Of a DNA stretch of 64,000 nucleotides, positions 52,201-64,000 are shown piece by piece. Numbering within the stretch: the first letter of the stretch is position 1; each line of letters opens with the position of its first letter. The DNA comes from Luscinia megarhynchos (lineage: Eukaryota > Chordata > Aves > Passeriformes > Turdidae). The notes below the pieces were generated by a model that was given only the letters and a program-made list of their open reading frames with translations, was not told the DNA's origin and made no database searches. A program made the position numbers and the translations under genes. The stretch lies in NCBI GenBank assembly GCA_034336665.1, contig CM067569.1, positions 20,839,820-20,903,819 of the forward strand. Reading direction: 5' to 3'.

Positions 52201-55200
52201 GAAGGTTCTTACAGCCAATGTGTGAGTCAGTGGCAGAGCTGGTACTAAAACTTAGCTTTGCAACTCATGAATCCAGGGTCCCTCCAAAGCACAAAACTGG
52301 CTATGCCAGTAAAATAGCTTGCTCACCTAACTCTCAGTTAATAGCCAGGCCAAAGCTGTGCTGACATTGCTAAAAGCATGTGAAATATATAACTGTACTA
52401 ACAGATTCTGTAGTGGACTAGACCTCTTGTTATCCAGGCAACCCGAGTAGGTGATCATTTATAATTAAGTATCAGTGAATTTCCCAGTTGATCAAAAGCA
52501 GTATTTTTATGAGCTCCTCAGCATTCTCTCAGTCTTGTCTTAGCTTGAAGAGAAGGAAAACCCCTCACTGATACATGAGAGAGCAGGAAAGCAGACACAA
52601 TAAAAAGCACAACATTGCTTAATGAATTGGGAAAGGAATGAAAACACTTGTAGTGTAGCTTTTTGCATACAAGGTCCTTCCCCCAACACCATTTAGGGAG
52701 TGTGTACTTGCTTTGTTTTTTTAATTATCATGCACCAAGTAAGCAAGGAATAGACTCAAGCAGGAAGCTTGAAGGGTAATTTTTAATGTCCACTCTGAGG
52801 TTAGCAATAGGATCCGTGTCCTTGTGTTGTCTAACTATAGGCTAAACTGCTACTTGTAGGTATAAGCTAACTTTGTTTAAATCAGATTTAAAGTGGCTTA
52901 ATCCATTTACACTTGCAGCTGCAACAGCTTTAGTCAATGGGTTCATCATTAAGGTAAGCTAATTGTACCTTTCTGGTTACTGACCTTCTCCAATACAGAT
53001 ATCCTGCAATAAAGTGAAGCACCATAAATTTAAAGTGATTGAATGCAGTGAACATATTCCTCACATGTCCATGTTGTAAGGCATTTCTGCCTTAGGAAAA
53101 GAAAGTAGAACTGAAAAATCCCTCACAATTCATTACACATTAAAGAATTTCAATTATTCACTTGTTTTAAGAATATGATCCACGTGTCATTGGTCAAATT
53201 AGTGATTCCTTCTCAAAGGCTGATAAGGTATGAAAAATTACTTGATCACACTAAAGTGGCTTCTAAATGCAACTTCTTTACAGCAGCCCATAACCTTTCA
53301 CTATAGTTCTATAGGAATGCACTAACCCTCACCACAAACACAAGGCCTGAAAATGAGTGTAAGGATAAATTAATTAAGTAAATAAAGCTTTAAGTAGCTG
53401 GTCCATTGAGCACAGGGGATTGTGGTTTCTCTAGAATCACTTACCCAAGCCATTGTCAGTAACAAAACTGTAATGCAATATCACATAGCATGTGAATCAG
53501 CACCTCAGAAGTGTTCACCTTTACACTGGCAGTGGTGTACAAAGGTGCTAACCTGCAGCCAGAGCTTCTTTGTCTCTGCAGAAGAAAATGAATCATTCAT
53601 TGCTTTTCTCATTAGAGATATCTGTGCCTTATAACATTCAGGCTCAAATTTCAATTTCCAACACACTAAAGCATAAAGAGTGGTGATGTGTCTGAATTTC
53701 TCCATCCACAGTTTGCAGGAATAGAATCAATTATATGCCCACCAACATTCTTTCCAGCAGGTGGAAGTGGAAATACTCTTCTGGTTGGTTTCCATCCACA
53801 GAACAGTATGAGAACTCCAAACTATTCAGCATATTATGATACATTGCTTCTCTATATTAATGATGTTCTGAAAAGGAGTGTACTTCTTCCCAATTTGCAA
53901 GAAACTAGCTCCTTGAAGGTTAAACATTATTCAAGGGAGGAAGGAGATAAGACATCCTAAAAAGGATGTCTGTAATTATAAATAAATACAATGAAGGAAA
54001 GTAAGATCATCCTGTTGGAAAGCAGTGTGAAAGGAAACAAGGAACCATTTCCTCCTAAAACCACACATTCACCATGCTGTTCATTCCCAGCTGCTGAGAC
54101 TGTCATTATCAGTCGTTATAAGGTGTGACCAACTCCTATATTCCCTTGGGAACTCATGCAAAAACCTGGTAGAAAACAGACTGGAGGCAAAGGTATTTGG
54201 AAAGTTGGAAGAGAGTTTCCAAAGATATGTCTGTATTTTGGTACTTTTTTCTTAGCAGTCCTCAGGTCCTAGAAAACAGAAACCTATGCAAGCAAGGTAA
54301 GGCCACTTTACCCATTATTTCTGTAAGCAGTGGCGGAGAATTGAGCAGCAAATGCACTGAGAACTGGCAGGCAGAATAGCCATCTTCCAATGAGAGTACT
54401 GCCTGACACAAACACTGCAAGAACCTCATGGCTGCAGAGATTAAAATGCCCAAGAGATAGAAGGACACTGAATAACTTAGGGCTTGGCAAATTCACCTCC
54501 TGAACGTTGTTGGTTGCCAAGAAAAATCATTCTGACTCACAAGAAGCCATATGTATTGTTCCAAAAAGGATATGAACACATGTAGTATTGATGGCCCATA
54601 AAAGCAGTTCAAAAAATCCAGCAGCTTTAATAGATTTCTATCTGGTCTGAAGAATAATTCTGGTCTGCAGAGGAGACCTCCTTAGGCTCACTGAATGGCA
54701 CTTGTCCAAAAAGACCTGGCGGCTGGCCTGCCTGGGAAAAAGAGCAAAAGGACGGAAGCGGAGGTGACCTGGTAATGTGTCAGCAAGGAGTGGCAGGCCT
54801 GAAAAAGACTTTATGGAGCCAAGATGGGATAGAGGCATATAATCAAAGCCTATTTTCCTATAACAGTTGTGCCCCACAGAGCTCTTTTTCGTTGTCTTTT
54901 TTTTTTAATGCTGTGTAACAGGGACCCTGAGGAAACACCACGACCTGACCTTTCCAGGACTGGTGCTTAGTAATTGATAGTGCTGTTTACACAACTGTAA
55001 GGATATTTCAATAGAAAATTTGGCCCCTTAATTGCAAGATTTAGTTCTGAATTATTTCAGAGAATGGCTGACTGAAGATCTGCATATTTGTCAAAAAGAC
55101 TTACAAAGTGAACGAAACCAAGCCATAGTGCTGTGGATGTTCAGACTCTCATCTGTTAAAAACACTTTTGGCTTTGCATATCTGTAATATCGGCTATCTT

Positions 55201-57513
55201 GGACAGCGGCATTCTTCTTATATAGCCATTAGTCAAACTGCACTACATGTCTAGGTAGTAACTAAGGTTTATAGTCCACTAAATGGATATATCAGTAAGA
55301 AACTGAAAAATTCTGACTCACCTAAAGCAACAAAATAAGATGATAGCAAATAATTCAGATCTACACAATAACATTTTTCTACTTTGTTCAATGTTACTCT
55401 TTTAGGTTAACTAGCAGAACTCTTCAACTCTGTTTCCAGAAATAACTCTCTTCATTCTATACCTGTAAGATCTTCCCATTCTACACTGACCAGGCTGGAA
55501 ATAACAGGCTTCCTTGTATTAAATAACTTATATTTTAAAAAAATTGTTTCCATGTTTGCGTGTCTCCACTAGTCTCAAGCTTTTAACAAAATTGTAAAAT
55601 CATATCCAATGAGGATGTATCCCTTCCATCTGGTAACTTATCATTCCCTTATGGTCCGCATTCTAGCGATGCCTGTCTAAAAGGACTCAAGCATGCTAAC
55701 AGTATTAGAAAGGGAGGAGAGACAAATTGACAAGACACACCACAAATAGCCAAGATACACCCAATAAAAAGCAGGGATTAAAGAGGTGTCAACATGCCTT
55801 CAAAAGCTGGAACAGAGAAAAGGTTTAAGAGCCATTTTTTTTCTTACTGGCATAGGCACCAAGGCAAGATTGCCTAGATTTGGAGCCCAAAAACACTGCC
55901 GCTCTCTGTAAGTAAAAGAGCTCGGTCTAATTTTTTGCTGAGAATTCAGTGTTTGTTTTAATGTCCCCACGAACTATTTGGCAGCAGCACAAAGGTTTCT
56001 TCAGACAGCTGTGGGATATTACTGAGCATTTCATGCTCCTAGCAATGCAGTAATTCTCTAACCACTGTGTAATTAAGGGCTTTGTTGAGGTCTGGTGACA
56101 TATTTGTGTACTTGCAGGGCTGCACCTTGTTTCATAGGTCAGACTCACATGCACCAAAAAAAGCCAAATTTCTAGCCAATAAAGTTTTCTGCAAATATGG
56201 ATTCTTCAATAGTCTTTTACAGCTGGTAGATGTGTAGTCCATCCCAAACCTGCTCTACTTGTCCTCCCTTTGGAACATAACCATTCTGCATTTGCTTTTA
56301 GACACCATTAAAGCCCCAGTGCTCAGAGAACTAACTTGGCTTTCTCGAGGTCAGAGCAGCTAAACATTGAGCCTTTTGTTCTCATCACCCAATGAAAGGA
56401 GAACAAAATTCCTGAGTGGATGATTCTATCTTATTTGATCATAGTTTATAATTTCTTCCTTTGTTTCCTGCCATGGACTTCCCTGGGAAAGAAAAGAAGC
56501 AGCTTTCCCTGCCTAGTGTGTGATTTCCCTGCCCTTCTGCTGACAAGCCAGATGGCTGGTGCTGACTGGCGATAATATTACAGTCTATGCAAGAGGCAAG
56601 GGGAAATGACCTGTCAGCATTCAAATAATAAAACTTGCAACTGCCACATTTCACTGCTGATGACTTACATAAACTTGTCTTTTTTAGAGCATTTTCCACC
56701 CTGCAAAATCCTGAAAAAATGTGAAAATACATTGAGGAATTGAAGACTGATTCTAACAACCTTTTTTCATGCAGGTGCTTCATGAAAATCTGCTGTAAAA
56801 TCATGTGGATGACTCATACAAATGTGTGCAGAACAAGCACTGTTCTTCTATGCGAAGTACATTTATTGAGAACAACTGCAAGATGAGCACTTACATCTCT
56901 TAAACAGGCATTCAGAGAGCTAATAAAAGCTTTAAACAACTTGAGTGGCAAACACTGATCACCTTCAATTGCCTAACTTTTTGCGTTAAGTGCTGTTTTA
57001 TATTTCACGTCCCAGCAACATAAAGTTATGAGAACTAATTGAGATGCTATCAGACTTCTGCATTTTTCCAGTTCAACACTATCTTTCCTTTCATGTACAG
57101 ATATTTCAGATTTAAGGAATTCTGTCTCGAGCTTTGATATATGTAGGGAGAAAGATAAAATGCTGCCTCAAATGATTTTTATATGAATTTCCAAAATATC
57201 ACATATAGAAAAAATTGTAATTAGAGATTAGTATGCTAAATAAAATTCAGAAGGTGGTATAATATAGAAGTGATATTCTGGGCAAGTATGGGCATTCCAA
57301 CCTGCTGGTATAGTAGAAACTACAGATTGACTTTTCTACAGTGACTAAAACCCCTTGAGGCTTAATGTAATTTAACCTGCTTTTCTTAAGGAAGTATGTT
57401 CAATGTAGGTTTTGGCAACATTTTATTTTTCACACATGATGAAATAACCAGCAAAACATCCTGCCCTTTCTCACACAGATGAAATAAACTGTACAATTAT
57501 CATGAGAAGATTT

Positions 57514-57534
57514 AAAAAAAAAAGAGAGAGAAAA
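57514..57534. repeat. A10 run followed by GA repeats
   Basis: Ten A, then GAGAGAG and a short A run. Confidence 0.9.
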
Positions 57535-58715
57535 CAATGAAGACACAGAACTTGCCTCAGTCTGATTTCTGTTGAAAACATGATGTTTGGTAAAATATTC
57601 ATTTTTATAGGAACTGATTGGATTTTTTTAATATCCATTTTATCCGCAATTTTGGATGTTTTTCATAACCATTAGTGCCCCCACTGAATAGGGTGACTTA
57701 AATACTTCAGTCACGCACTATTCCATATCTTTCTGGCCTGTAAAAGAGATTGTGAGGAAAGACACAGTGCTGAAACTCAGGGAATTCCCAGAAAACACTC
57801 CTGGTTCTCTCAGGGTAAGACACCAAGAAAATCACTGTCAACCTGCTGCAAAATGTGAGTCTGGATTTGGTTTATGCATCACCTTTCTATCTATAGAAAA
57901 GGGACTTTTTAGAATAGAAAGTCTTCAGGGCAGGGAGGGTGATTCAGCAAGTACTTGTAAATTTTCTGGCAGGTTGGCAGTCTGATTTCAGCACTGGCCT
58001 CCAGGCAAAACCTTAAAGGTAACAGCAAGAGATAGTAGATTTTGCTGCAACTTCCCTGTGAAGCACCTGGACGCTATCAGTGATCATTATCTGACTGCCT
58101 TGTCTATTTGATGGCTCCTGCATTGCTTGCAGAGGGTTAAGAGTTAAGTCTAATGGTGTTTCATATATGTGCCTGGAAAAATGTAAGAAATTTCACATAA
58201 TTGATAGCAAAACAGGTGTCAAAGGCCTCACATATTTTCAGTGGAACAGAGCTACAGGATATGCAATTGTGAATAGAATCTTTGAGAATCTGTTCAGAGT
58301 AGGGGAGGGAAGAGCTGAAATTTTGCTTCCCTGTGAGTAGTGACACTTGTGTAAGTGTCTGCTTCAGTGCAAAGGGAGGTGCTAAGCACTTATTAGAATA
58401 ATTTGCATGCTGACCTTTTATTGTTATGTCCTTCCTCTGTGATTCCTGTCCTCTAGATGTATTTGTAGTAAGTAAATTTTTCTGGGTCTTTGTATTAATG
58501 AAAAATTACAGCTCTCTTCTAAACAAGTGTTTTGGAAGTGGTCAGGCAGAATGAAGCTGGAAAAACAATGCCTGGAACTATAGGCTGAAAACACCTTTGA
58601 AACATGCTTGTACCCAAAACAGAAAGACTTGGGACTGTTATTCACATAACAAGATCTGGACAGAAAGAAAAGTCCATAGATATGACTAGTCCTGAATAAG
58701 TTGTTCTAAAATATT

Positions 58716-58734
58716 TATTTCTATCATAGAAATA
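58716..58734. repeat. Inverted repeat, 9-bp arms, 1-bp spacer
   Basis: TATTTCTAT, C, ATAGAAATA. AT-rich and plausible by chance. Confidence 0.8.
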
Positions 58735-61700
58735 TAGAAAAATTATAGAAGAGTTTAATTTCATCTTGTATGTCTTTAAATCCCGAAGGGTGGGGAGTGA
58801 TTCTGGCGTCAGATGGTATGTACGAAATCTACTTGTGTTCTAGTTTAAAATAAATGTGCAATATCGGTTTGAATTGTCTGTATATAAAGTCAGTCTTCAC
58901 ATTCTCTGCCATCCACCTTCAAAACAGATACAGCATTTCCTGTGAAGTAGAAGGAATCAAGAACTGTTGAGTAGATAATGATCTAAACATGAATGTGCTT
59001 GTAGCAGCAAAACCCGTTTCTACAGGGAGATGGACATTCTGTGGGTGCTGCCATTGAATATAGTAATTTTCATGGGATTGCTAACTTGGGAGTTTCCCCA
59101 CTCTCTGGCTGCTTGCTGAAAATACAAGTCACCTGATCCTTCAGACACCTAGTTGATTTTTCAACTTCTTATCAAGATATCTCTCCTAGCTCAAGTCTGG
59201 ACCAAAAGATAATAAAAGCCATGTTTTTCAGATTTTGGAAGTTAGTACGCTTTAACTTCCACTATGCTAGCTTCTTTCTGTGTGACTTTTTCATACAGCT
59301 CAGTGATCAGATGCTAGAAATGCGAGGCACAATTTAATTCTTACTCTCTTTTGGTGACAGTCCCACCTGCAAACTATGATGGTCATGCCTTTTCTGGAGT
59401 CATTGAAGGAGCAAACCTTGCTATGTGACCCTTCACTGACGATGGGCCTGTACCCACACACATGCACCTGTTTCTATTTCTTCCCTTAAGCTTTGGAAGT
59501 ACTGATGGGAAGTTGAAGTGCTATGCCCTAAGAAGATAAACCACAAAGATTTCAGGTTCTAAGTAAGAAAGAAAAAGAAAGTAATGGGTTAAAGGAAGTA
59601 CTGGTAGCCTGATTTAATAGCTGAGAGTCAGTTTGAGAAGACATTAAGTTTCAAGAAGTACACATGCATGGCAAGACCTTCAGAGGTAGGTAATCTAGTT
59701 AAATTCTTGAACTGTTCAATGAGAGAGAGCTACCTGTGGGTAGAGTCAAGTTCAAAACACTTCTACATCCATAACTGGAATCCAGATCTGAGGCAAGTTA
59801 AAATCAGAACACATCTCTTATATGTGTTGAGAAAGAGAAGCTTAATACAGTATCTGGGATTGGAGACTGCTGTTTGGTGCTGAGACTGGCTTATTCTGTA
59901 CAGCAAATATTCTGGTAGGTTAACTCTGTGCAGCTGCATTAAGCAGGACATACCATTGTCTTCCTAAAGAAGACCCAGCATCTTTCCTCCTTAAGTGTTA
60001 GCAAGCTACAGTTTTATTAGCCAAAAACATCTGGGCCTATGTGCATTACAGCACAGTTGCTATAGGGTAGCAAGTCAAATCAGTGTGCAGTGAAAAGAAA
60101 AGCAGCAGATGTCTATTTTGGCTATTTTGATGTATGTTTTATTTAGGCGAGAATCTTTCCAGGTTCAAAGATACAAAATCCTCTAATCTGGAATCCCTTG
60201 AAACTCTCAGTTTTTAACTATCTGTACTCCTTGTCCTATTAATTCTTGTATCTTTTTATAATTTCTTCTTCCCTCCCTAATGTCCTACAGGTACTGGGTA
60301 TTATTAACTGCAGCCACAGCTCTACAACTGTGAGTGAGTCTGACTGCCTTGACGCCTTGCAAGAGGTCAGTGGGACAGTCAGTCTGCCTCTGCAGAGCAG
60401 GCTCTGCTGTCTCTGTGCCACACACCCATGAGTTCTGTTTCACAGGGTGGCACCAACAGACTTGCCTTATATTTAGCTACTACCAGTCTCTTAAACTTAC
60501 TAACTCCTCTGTCAAGCCCATGAGTCAAGCCAGACAGCTTCTACTGTCTCACACATTTAACAAGAAGGCCAGTCCTCAACAGTTTTTCTTCTTGCTTAGA
60601 AAAGCCTGTGCATTAAATGAAAGGATGACACCCACCTTAACACCTCTGCTCGTTTGAGCTTTTCTCAACCAAACAGCCAAAAACCTCCAAAAACCAAGGG
60701 AATGAAGCAAATGTTCTCCAAAGAACTGCAACACTCTACACTGCAAAGAGAAAGTAGATTATAAGGCTTCTCCTTTAGCAAGATTGCAGGATACAGGGCA
60801 GACACCCAAAAAGTCAGCACTACCTTCTCTCTCCTGGGGTGCCTCCCACACACAGACAGAGCTGGAAGAAGAGCTACAATCCCAAGAGGTTGTCAAGATG
60901 TTTCAGGAAAGAAGGTGGGAATTCTGTCTAGTTTCCATTATGTTGCCATTTTTTTCATTCCCACAATCCTGTAATCTCAGTTCTCATCACAGAGATACAG
61001 CTAAAGATAGCAAGTAACATATTAAAAGCACTGGCTTGGATGTTGCCACTATCAAATATCAGCTTGGCCAAACAGACTGAGCAGTGTGGCTATCTGAGAC
61101 AGATCTGCTGCAGCTGGGAAAGAGCTAACATTCAGTAGGAAACAAAACCATTGAAGAGCAGGTGTGAAAGAGAAAGATACAACATAGAAATAGAGGAAGG
61201 TGAACTTCCTCTCTCTTGGCTGTGAATCCCAGCTCATTTGTTGTTTTCCCTTCAGCCATACCCTGCCTGTTTGCAAGATCCTTCCATCAACCAAGAAGGA
61301 TGTGGGAGCTCCTGAAAGGCAGAGTACATGAGGTACAATAAACAGGAGAAATGTATCAAAGTGTGTAGAGCAAGAGAGGATAAGATCATTTCCCTTTTTG
61401 ATGGATAATCCTACTAGCTGTGGGAGAGGCAGACCTGTCTCTCCACATTCTCCTTAGGGGGCTGGCTGCTGTGTTTATATTCAAAATTGCACAAGCAGCT
61501 TTCTGCAACCCTCAGTCCTATTTCATGTATGCAACACCAAACTTTGCTTCCATCACAACCCATTTTCTTTGCAAAGAGCTCCCAGTCCCTCCAGCCTTAG
61601 TTGAAGACACGACCTACACTTTGCTCTGTTCATGTTCTCAGGATGTCTCCAGATTCCCAAACCTCTTCAGCCCCCACATAGAGCCTTTGAGTAGACCTTC

Positions 61701-64000
61701 CTGGAAGGTCACCCTGGCTTTTTTGTTAACTCCTCTCACCTGGGCACAGGGCATGTCTGCCTTAGTATGTACTCGTTATCTTATTGTTTGCTTTCCTGTT
61801 TGCTCGTACTTTTCAAAATGGTTTCTGAGAGATCTGGCATCTCTATTCCCTGTCTACCTTGATGTGGACTTTGACTTGTGCTGCTCAGACCCCTTCATAA
61901 GACCCATTTCCATTCTGCCTGCAGCGAGGGGATGTTAGGAGGCACCTCACTACAGTGTACACAAGTACTCTGTAGGAGCAAACCTTAATGTTTTAATAGG
62001 GCTGCTAAAACTGTACAAAGGAAAAAGCTCAACAGGAAAGGCAGATATGACCAGTTCCTTCCTTAGACAGTCTCATTTGCTTCAGCTCTGCCACTCTGAG
62101 CCACAAAAGGCAATGGGGAAGGGAATTCAGGGGAAGTGGGGCAATGAGCTGCACAATACAAGCAAAACTTACATGTTGCAGAGCAAGGCACAGGCCCAGT
62201 CAAGTCAGAGCATCACTCAGGCCTATGAACAACAACTGGGTGTTGCCGAAGTTCAGAAGCAGCTGCAGGCAAGTCTGGAGTGGTCACAGAATGGCAATTC
62301 AAATTTCTTAAGGTAAAGGAGGTGGGATTGAGTTAATGAGTCTGTGAAACATTATGAGAAAAAACTTAGTACCAGGACGCTTTTAGAAAAAGAGTACACT
62401 GTTGGTACATCATTGAAAAAGGTCTCTATAGTAGAGTGGCAGTCATTATGCAATTTTACAGCATCTTGAGTTTAATGAAAATACAGACTTTAGCCAAGAA
62501 AGAAAAACATATTTTAACCATTTGCCCAATACTTGTGGATTGTACTTTAAAACTTACGTAGGTGAAGATGCCACTGGACACCTTTGGACAAAACTGATCT
62601 CTCAGGTAGTGCTAACAACATATTTCAGGAGAATGTCTACATCATCTCTACTGATGCTGACATTCCCATGCAAAGTCCTAAAAGGCATACACAGAGAGTT
62701 ACATTATTTACCCCAAAAAAAGTATCTGGCTTTTTAAACTCTGGGTGTTCAGGAGCTAGCTCACTACCACACACTTGCATACACAGGGTTCTCTTTCTTT
62801 GAATTGGTTGTCAATTAAAGGATTTCTAAATCATAAATTATATCTTTTACTATTACAGGGTTCTCCAAAGCTGTATTTTTAATTGGCCATTGTCTTGCAG
62901 TTATGGGACAACTGGTGTGTATTCATGAATTACTTGGTACAGCCAAGTGCCCTGTAGTTTGCTAGCATCTTGCCTCAGGAGCCTAAAATCAGAATACTTG
63001 ATTACAATCTTGTTTCCTTGTTAAAAAGGGCACAAAAATATCAACAAGACTTCAGTGGCATCAAACGTCTTTCCTAACCATCTGTTGATGACCACCAGCA
63101 GTCCTGCTGATAACTCAGAACCAGGGTTCTCCTTTGTTTCAAAGGACCTGAGCTTACCTGAATCAAAACATAGTGCCAAAGACTGCGACTTTGATCTTCC
63201 TTTGACATATACATATATGCAGTGCACCTATAAAGGAGATAAATTTCCTTCAGAATTGCAAACCCAGGACTAAGCACTCTGCATAGTTATTTGCTTAACT
63301 AATCCAGCCAAAGGAAAAATTTGCCTGAAGGAACGTGTCAGCAATTTGCTGAACAAAGGCTGCTTGTGCTCCAGATGAATTTCCAGACTTTTTCTGATTA
63401 AACCCCTGATAAATACTCCATAGACTAACTTCAGTTTGTGAAACACATTCTGACTGCAATGGTTCATCTGTAATCTAATTGTTAGATTCCCAGTTCTATG
63501 TAAGAGCTGAGAACATTCTGTATGCAATTGGACTTTCCTTTTCCAAAAGTTTCATGTTTATTTGACCACAAAACATTTGTTAAAGGTGACTTTCATAAGC
63601 ATCATGAAAAAATCCTTGAGTCTCATATAACTCAGGCCAAAATTATAATGGTGATTTGCTATTTTTGTTGCCATGTGACAAATGCCAATCCAGCTGCTCT
63701 GTTCTCCCTCCCCTCCTCCAGTGCCTCCAAGAGACGAGACACAGAGAGGAGCTGAATATTGTAGGAACAAAAATCTGCTGTGAGCCAGATACTTTGGTCC
63801 CCCAGGTTTGCAGATCACTGTTGAGTGAGAGGTACCCAGATAGCCCCTTTGTATGAGCAGCACAAAGTTGCAGAAGCAGCTCTGACCTCTCCTGCACAAT
63901 TCCTTTCTGTATATAAAAAGAAACAGCGAATGAGTCAGAAATAGGGAGAGAGAATGTGGGAAAAGGGCAGTCATGTTTCAGGCCAGGAAGAGAATGGGGA

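Larger units (their letters stand above)
46360..64000. other. Intergenic DNA, no gene recognised
   Basis: CpG-poor sequence with a GC-richer patch near 49250-49640 and an A/GA tract at 57514-57534. In human the next genes on this side are PLAU and VCL. I looked for protease (TAAHC, GDSGGP) and kringle motifs and for the vinculin N-terminus and recognised none. The longest open frame is 172 codons at 61420-61938, plus strand, with no recognisable domain and no CpG promoter. A 39-bp exon-like segment at 60291-60329 has good splice signals but no known match. Confidence 0.55.

Noticed and set aside
46360..64000. Expected upstream neighbours PLAU or VCL
   Set aside because: No signal peptide, EGF, kringle, trypsin-like or vinculin sequence could be recognised on either strand, so nothing is annotated.

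Overview
The window is vertebrate nuclear DNA, almost certainly from a bird. Three things point there: a 3'-terminal fragment of the CR1 retrotransposon (the dominant avian LINE) with the short 8-bp-type 3' repeats typical of bird CR1, widely spaced small exons in otherwise unique AT-rich sequence, and CpG depletion broken only by compact CpG islands. CR1 also occurs in turtles and crocodilians, so a non-avian sauropsid is not strictly excluded. There are no operons, rRNA genes or CRISPR arrays.

Only one protein-coding gene can be supported. It is the 5' end of a calcium/calmodulin-dependent protein kinase II gene on the minus strand, best matched to CAMK2G. Exon 1 (31271-31335) begins with the start codon inside a CpG island. 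A 1.8-kb intron separates it from exon 2 (29348-29442), which supplies the second half of the glycine-rich ATP loop and the catalytic lysine. Splice sites, exon lengths (65 and 95 nt) and phases all agree. Everything below 29347 reads as intron 2; no exon 3 was found by eye, so this intron appears to be at least 29 kb and to run off the window. The remaining kinase, autoregulatory, linker and hub exons must lie beyond coordinate 1.

Layout. 1-29347: intron 2, with simple-sequence tracts and one internally deleted CR1 copy (10046-10710) lying antisense to CAMK2G. 29443-31270: intron 1, whose upstream half is already in the CpG island. About 30730-32290: CpG-island promoter and 5' leader, including a five-codon upstream ORF just before the main start. 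32291-64000: upstream intergenic DNA without recognisable coding exons. In human the next gene on this side is PLAU, then VCL; nothing recognisable from either was seen.

The intergenic part holds two more GC islands. One at about 42468-42735 has no assigned gene. The other, at about 45360-46360, combines a near-consensus CTCF-type motif with a roughly 77-copy decamer minisatellite. The minisatellite keeps all three plus-strand frames open, which creates spurious PGLS-rich reading frames, and it puts a GGG on the minus strand at 10-bp spacing. That block is the most unusual structure in the window. I found no evidence for a new multi-gene system.
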